The notes below the pieces were generated by a model, which was given only the letters and a program-made list of their open reading frames with translations, did no database searches and was not told the DNA's origin. This document shows positions 60,559 through 64,000 of a DNA stretch of 64,000 nucleotides, piece after piece. The DNA comes from JAXDAY01 sp034679345 (GTDB taxonomy: Bacteria; Eisenbacteria; RBG-16-71-46; CAIMUX01; VGJL01), in contig JAXDAY010000035.1 in NCBI GenBank assembly GCA_034679345.1, forward strand, positions 1 to 64,000. Reading direction: 5' to 3'. The stretch's first letter is position 1. The number at the start of each line of letters is the position of its first letter. Position numbers and translations under genes: made by a program.

Positions 60559-61116
60559 ATGATCGCCGCGACCCAACTGAAGGTCGGCAACATCGTCAAC
60601 TACAATGGCGAGCCGCATCGAATCACGAAGGTCCTGCATGTGACCCCGGGCAACTGGCGGGGCATGGTGCAGGCCCAGATGATCAACCTGCGAAACGGCA
60701 ACCGCTATGAGTATCGCTACCGCTCCGATGAGAAGGTGGAGCTTCTCTCCTTGGAGACCCACCCCCTGAAGTTCATGTACCGGCAGGGCGACGAGTTCCA
60801 TTTCATGAACACCGAGACCTACGAGCTCATGAGCCTGACGGCGGAAACGCTCGGAGACGTTGTTTACTACTTGGTCGAGGAGTCGGAGGTGGAGGCCCAC
60901 TACTATGAGGGCAGTCCGGTTTCCGTGGAGGTGCCGACCTTCGTGATCCTGACCGTCGCGGAGACCGAGCCGACTCTGAAGGGAGCCACCGTGAGCGCGT
61001 CCCCGAAGCGGGCGGTCACGGAGACAGGACTCGAGATCAAGGTTCCGCAGTTCATCGATGTGGGCGAGAAGGTCCGGATCGACACCAGGGATGGAAGCTT
61101 CGTGGAGCGAGCCTGA
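60559..61116 (+). CDS. efp: Elongation factor P with non-lysine loop tip
   Basis: 185 residues from the ATG at 60559 (TGGAGG upstream). Three beta-barrel domains: N-terminal KOW-like domain 1-64, OB domain 65-127, C-terminal domain 128-185 (GLEIKVPQFIDVGEKVRIDTRDGSFVERA, the family signature). EF-P relieves ribosome stalling at polyproline. The modified loop, normally PGKG with Lys34 in E. coli, here reads PGNWR at 30-34, so lysine beta-lysylation or hydroxylation of the E. coli type cannot occur at the same residue. Similar PGN loops exist in other bacterial EF-P branches. Confidence 0.93.
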   Translation: MIAATQLKVGNIVNYNGEPHRITKVLHVTPGNWRGMVQAQMINLRNGNRYEYRYRSDEKVELLSLETHPLKFMYRQGDEFHFMNTETYELMSLTAETLGDVVYYLVEESEVEAHYYEGSPVSVEVPTFVILTVAETEPTLKGATVSASPKRAVTETGLEIKVPQFIDVGEKVRIDTRDGSFVERA

Positions 61117-61265
61117 GCCCTATTCCCAACGTGAGGAACGATTTAGCCATCAATTCGTCCATTTCGCCGTATGCCCTGGGAAACGCGGGCGTATCCCCTG
61201 GCGGTCGGTGAACTTAGGGGCTTCACAGGAGCCGCTTCCATAAAGTATTCTAATTGAGCCGCCAA

Positions 61266-61338
61266 CTTCCCCTGACCTGGTACCGGCGGGGGGCCGCAGG
61301 TTGTTCTGCATGCAGAGCCAACACATCAGGAGGTTCCA
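61266..61338 (+). promoter_or_regulatory. Duplicated leader of the first tandem secreted gene
   Basis: About 73 bp conserved with the block before the second paralogue. Contains an inverted CCCC...GGGG element around a KpnI-like GGTACC core, a near-perfect 14-bp palindrome TTCTGCATGCAGAG (61304-61317) and the ribosome site AGGAGG (61328-61333). The palindrome is 21 bp upstream of the start, suited to an operator or RNA hairpin. Confidence 0.6.
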
Positions 61339-62409
61339 ATGCGTCTTGTGTTTGTCTTGTGCCTCATGGCGCTGTGTATGAGCAGCGCCGCCATGGCCGA
61401 TCCGGCCAACCTCGAGCCGAAGGACTGGAGCTTCGTCCACGGCGAGCCCCGGGAGATCATCCCGGAGCAGGAGCCGAACGACGAGTGCCCGGGTCAGCGG
61501 CTGTCTTGCGGCGACGTGATCGAACCGGCGTTCCTGGACCCGGGAAACCTGGACTGGTATCAGTTCGAGGTCGCAGCCGCGGGCACCTGGGTGACGATCG
61601 GCGTCGAGGGCTATCAAGGCTCTTCGTGGGACGCCTATCTCGAGCTCTATTCCGATGACTGCGTCACGCTGCTCGCTTCCGACGACGATAGCGGGCCGGG
61701 ACTCTTCCCCCTGATCGTCAACTACGTCGCCCCGTACGCCGGGCTCTACAACGTCAAGGTGCGCGGCTTCGGCGGATCCAGCAGCGGCGCATACAGGATG
61801 TATGTCAACTGCACCGATCCCATTCCCCCGCCCGAGAACGACACGTGCGACACCGCGCTTCCCATCGACCGCTGCACCACCGGGTCGCTCAACGGCGACG
61901 TCACCTACGCTACGAACGACTACAGCCCGCCGAGCGGGTGCACCGGCTACTCCGCCAACGGCAAGGACGTCGTCTACTACGTCGACCTGCTCGCCGGCGA
62001 TCAGGTCAGCCTCGTTTATACCCAGCTTCTGTATGACACCTCGTTCTACGTCGTCACCGACTGCGTGAACATGGACTGCGTCGCGGGCGCGGATGACACC
62101 CTGACCGGCGAGCCTGAGGTGATCAACTTCGTCGCGGCGTCCGACGGCCGGTACTACATCATCCTCGACGCTTATGGCACCGACACCGGCGGCGCCTGGA
62201 CTCTCGACTACAGTATCGACTGCCCGACTCCGCCGACGGAGGAGGCCTGCTGCTTCGACGATGGAACCTGCCAGATGCTGCTCGCCAACCGCTGCACCGA
62301 GGCGGGCGGCGAGCCGATGGGCGAGGGGACGACCTGCGACACGGTCAACTGCGAGATCGTTCCCGCCAATCAGACCACTTGGGGCCAGATCAAGAGCGAC
62401 TACCGCTAG
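61339..62409 (+). CDS. Secreted PPC-domain protein with Cys-rich segment and C-terminal tag (copy 1)
   Basis: 356 residues. Signal peptide RLVFVLCLMALCMSSAAMA. Two pre-peptidase C-terminal-like (PPC) beta domains: EPNDECPGQRLSCGDVIEP with DWYQFEVAAAGTWVTIGV and YAGLYNVKVRGFG (about 35-150), and ENDTCDTALPIDRCTTGSL with GKDVVYYVDLLAGDQVSLV (about 155-285). A Cys-rich segment follows, EACCFDDGTCQMLLANRC to GEGTTCDTVNC (about 300-340). The chain ends PANQTTWGQIKSDYR. PPC domains usually accompany secreted peptidases, but no catalytic domain is present. It is a paralogue of the next gene, and a terminator separates them. Confidence 0.8.
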   Translation: MRLVFVLCLMALCMSSAAMADPANLEPKDWSFVHGEPREIIPEQEPNDECPGQRLSCGDVIEPAFLDPGNLDWYQFEVAAAGTWVTIGVEGYQGSSWDAYLELYSDDCVTLLASDDDSGPGLFPLIVNYVAPYAGLYNVKVRGFGGSSSGAYRMYVNCTDPIPPPENDTCDTALPIDRCTTGSLNGDVTYATNDYSPPSGCTGYSANGKDVVYYVDLLAGDQVSLVYTQLLYDTSFYVVTDCVNMDCVAGADDTLTGEPEVINFVAASDGRYYIILDAYGTDTGGAWTLDYSIDCPTPPTEEACCFDDGTCQMLLANRCTEAGGEPMGEGTTCDTVNCEIVPANQTTWGQIKSDYR

Positions 62410-62442
62410 TCCGCTCTCTGACCGGTTCCGGGTCGAACGAGG

Positions 62443-62472
62443 GCCCCGTCCCCCAATCCGGGACGGGGCTTT
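62443..62472 (+). terminator. Rho-independent terminator after secreted paralogue 1
   Basis: Stem GCCCCGTCCC (62443-62452) and GGGACGGGGC (62460-62469), 7-nt loop, followed by TTTC. It lies 33 bp past the stop, so the two paralogues are separately terminated. Confidence 0.8.
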
Positions 62473-62644
62473 CGATTGGACCGGAGGCGGTCCGCGGCCG
62501 GGCCGCCGCCGACCGGGTCGCGCGGACCCGAAAATTCAACATATTCGTCGCAGATACAGACAACCGTAAGTCTACCTTCAGGATGGACTTGTGAATGGGC
62601 TTTACAAGTGGCCTCGAATGCGGTACTCTTATTCTGCTTGCGAA

Positions 62645-62718
62645 TTTCCCCTGCGCCGGTACCGACAGGGGGCCGCAAGTGTGTTCTGCATGCAGAATCA
62701 ACACATCAGGAGGTTCAC
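62645..62718 (+). promoter_or_regulatory. Duplicated leader of the second tandem secreted gene
   Basis: Same layout as the first copy: CCCCTG (62648-62653) with CAGGGG (62666-62671) around a CGGTACCG core, a perfect 14-bp palindrome TTCTGCATGCAGAA (62684-62697), ACACATC and AGGAGG before the ATG. Immediately upstream of the block both copies have a TA(T/C)TCT-like -10 candidate. The rest of this 309-bp gap holds the terminator of copy 1 and nothing else that I recognise. Confidence 0.6.
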
Positions 62719-63777
62719 ATGCGTCTTGTGTCTGTGCTTTGCCTCATGGCGCTGTGTATCAGCAGCGTCGCCATGGCCGATCCGGCCAACGTAGAGCCGA
62801 AGGACTGGTCCTTCAACCTCCAGGGTCGGGAGATCATCCCCGAGCAGGAGCCGAACGACACGTGCCCGGGCCAGCAGATGGCCTGCGGCGACGTGATCGA
62901 GCCTGGCTACCTGGACCCGAGCACCTTTGACTGGTTCCAGTTCGAGGTCGCGGTTGCCGGGACCTGGCTCACCATCGGAATCGATAGCTACAATGGGTCC
63001 TCGTGGGACTCCTACCTCGAGCTCTACGCCGATGACTGCACCACGATGATCGCTTCCGACGACGACAGCGGCCCGGGTCTCTTCTCCCTCATCTCGAACT
63101 TCGTGACGACCTACGCGGGCACCTACAACATCAAGGTGCGTGGCTTCGGCTCCGGCGGTGGCGACTATCGGATGTTCGTCACTTGCTCAGAGCCGATTCC
63201 TCCGCCCGAGAACGACACCTGCGACGGCGCGATTCCCATCGAGCCGTGCACGAGCGGCACGATCGTCGGCGACCTGACCTATGCCACCAACGACTACAGC
63301 CCGACGAACGGCTGCACCGGGTATTCGGCGAACTCCAAGGACGTCGTCTACCTGCTCGCGGCGACTGCCGGTGACATCATCGATATCACCTACACGACCC
63401 CGGAATATGATGGCTCGATCTATATCCTCTCCGACTGCGGCGACATGAACAGCTGCGTGATCGGCGAGGACGATCCCGAGCCCGAGCACTTCGTCTGGAA
63501 CGTCGGGTCCACCGGAACCTACTACCTGATCGCGGATGGCTACTCCACCAATGCCGGTGGTCCGTTCACGATCGACTTCGTCTGGACCTGCACAGTTCCG
63601 CCGACGGAGGAGGCCTGCTGCTTCCCCGACGGCTCCTGCCAGATGTTGCTTGCCGACCGCTGCATCGAGGCGGGTGGCGAGCCGATGGGCGAGGGGACGA
63701 CCTGCGACACGGTCTACTGCGAGATCGTTCCTGCCAATCAGACGACTTGGGGCCAGATCCGGAGCAACTACCGCTAG
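62719..63777 (+). CDS. Secreted PPC-domain protein with Cys-rich segment and C-terminal tag (copy 2)
   Basis: 352 residues from the ATG at 62719; the frame is open further upstream but the signal peptide RLVSVLCLMALCISSVAMA and AGGAGG fix the start. Same domain order as copy 1: PPC unit (EPNDTCPGQQMACGDVIEP, TYAGTYNIKVRGFGSGG), second unit (ENDTCDGAIPIEPCTSGTI, SKDVVYLLAATAGDIIDITY), Cys-rich EACCFPDGSCQMLLADRC to GEGTTCDTVYC, and tail PANQTTWGQIRSNYR. Divergence from copy 1 lies mainly in the middle of the second unit, while signal, Cys-rich part and tail are nearly constant, suggesting functional constraint there. Confidence 0.8.
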   Translation: MRLVSVLCLMALCISSVAMADPANVEPKDWSFNLQGREIIPEQEPNDTCPGQQMACGDVIEPGYLDPSTFDWFQFEVAVAGTWLTIGIDSYNGSSWDSYLELYADDCTTMIASDDDSGPGLFSLISNFVTTYAGTYNIKVRGFGSGGGDYRMFVTCSEPIPPPENDTCDGAIPIEPCTSGTIVGDLTYATNDYSPTNGCTGYSANSKDVVYLLAATAGDIIDITYTTPEYDGSIYILSDCGDMNSCVIGEDDPEPEHFVWNVGSTGTYYLIADGYSTNAGGPFTIDFVWTCTVPPTEEACCFPDGSCQMLLADRCIEAGGEPMGEGTTCDTVYCEIVPANQTTWGQIRSNYR

Positions 63778-63806
63778 TCGCTCAACGAGCTGATCCCGGT
63801 TGTTCG

Positions 63807-63837
63807 AAGCCCCCGTCCCCTCGTGGGACGGGGGCTT
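63807..63837. terminator. Terminator after secreted paralogue 2
   Basis: 13-bp stem AAGCCCCCGTCCC (63807-63819) and GGGACGGGGGCTT (63825-63837) with a 5-nt loop and flanking A/T residues. It can act in both directions and sits between the paralogue and the convergent OmpA-type gene. Confidence 0.8.
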
Positions 63838-63880
63838 CTCGCGTGCCCCCACGCCGCGCAGGCCTCCGCGGATGGCCTCT

Positions 63881-64000
63881 CTACAACTTGACGAGCTCCA
63901 CCCGCCGGTTGTTCGACTTCCCCTCCGGCGTGTCGTTCGTGTCAATCGGCGCCGACTCCCCCAGCCCCTTCGCCTCCATGCGCGTCCCGTCGATCTTGTA
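63881..64000 (-). CDS. OmpA/MotB-domain protein, 3' end (partial)
   Basis: The last 39 codons of a minus-strand gene whose 5' part lies beyond the window. Visible: YKIDGTRMEAKGLGESAPID, then NDTPEGKSNNRRVELVKL and stop. The GxGES.P...N.t..Gr..NRRVE pattern is the end of the OmpA-like peptidoglycan-binding domain, including the conserved N-R-R-V. Such proteins tether the outer membrane to the wall. Confidence 0.85.
   Translation of the reverse strand, partial: YKIDGTRMEAKGLGESAPIDTNDTPEGKSNNRRVELVKL

Overview
The window is a dense, high-GC (visibly about 65-70%) bacterial chromosome segment with about 57 protein genes on both strands. It also has one intact tRNA, a broken tRNA, and several operons whose genes overlap by ATGA or GTGA. 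Outer-membrane and periplasmic proteins (an OmpA-type fragment, a BamE-like lipoprotein, a beta-barrel, lipoproteins, a TonB-type C-terminus, a TatT-type TRAP lipoprotein) point to a Gram-negative cell. Secreted pre-peptidase-type proteins with cysteine-rich tails, a GldA/GldF/GldG/DUF4340 transporter module and unusual C-terminal tags suggest a poorly cultured lineage near the FCB or Eisenbacteria-type candidate phyla. That placement is inference; there is no rRNA or other phylogenetic marker that I could score here.

Left end (1-4.4 kb): an accessory, rearranged patch. Two copies of the 3' end of an MTH1187-family thiamine-binding gene bracket a tRNA-Ser(UGA) 3' half, a META-domain lipoprotein and a lower-GC membrane glycosyltransferase-like gene that carries a run of ten G. 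An HNH endonuclease follows. 4.5-19 kb: metabolic and envelope genes, including a divergent transketolase, an AlkD-like repair protein, a secreted HEAT protein, a secreted protein with a C-terminal tag, a DinB-fold protein, a TPR-TonB fusion, GT4, EamA, CYTH, a four-domain AHSA1 protein, a BamE-like lipoprotein, a WD40 protein and hisS. 19-26 kb: a two-gene cytochrome bd-superfamily complex with a fused cytochrome c, then a three-gene signalling operon (HAMP-like membrane protein, CheW-like protein, response regulator with a degenerate HD-GYP domain). 26-35 kb: housekeeping, with guaB, an outer-membrane barrel, tRNA(CAU)-tilS-hpt-ftsH-folP and cdaA.

35-44 kb: a DUF1460-type amidase, a DUF72-Pol IV operon behind a 22-bp palindrome, and a TRAP transporter operon (TatT, DctP, DctQ, DctM and an unknown secreted protein). 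44-51 kb: the ABC/Gld/DUF4340 module, a D-cysteine desulfhydrase-like enzyme, RseP and a YugP-like protease. 51-57 kb: an operon coupling a GT2, a DNA methyltransferase and a PMT-like membrane glycosyltransferase, facing a TPR membrane protein and a small metalloprotease. 57-64 kb: an OPT transporter, a WYL regulator, efp, two tandem secreted paralogues with duplicated leaders, and the 3' end of an OmpA-family gene.

The most novel signals are: a shared C-terminal tag of the form TTWGx(I/V)(K/R)xx(Y/F)R on three secreted proteins from two unrelated families; the duplicated palindrome-bearing leader of the tandem paralogues; the bd-type complex in which haem-ligand residues seem divided between two CydA-like subunits; the HPRT with a destroyed PRPP loop; and the tRNA/gene-end remnants that mark an old integration or rearrangement.
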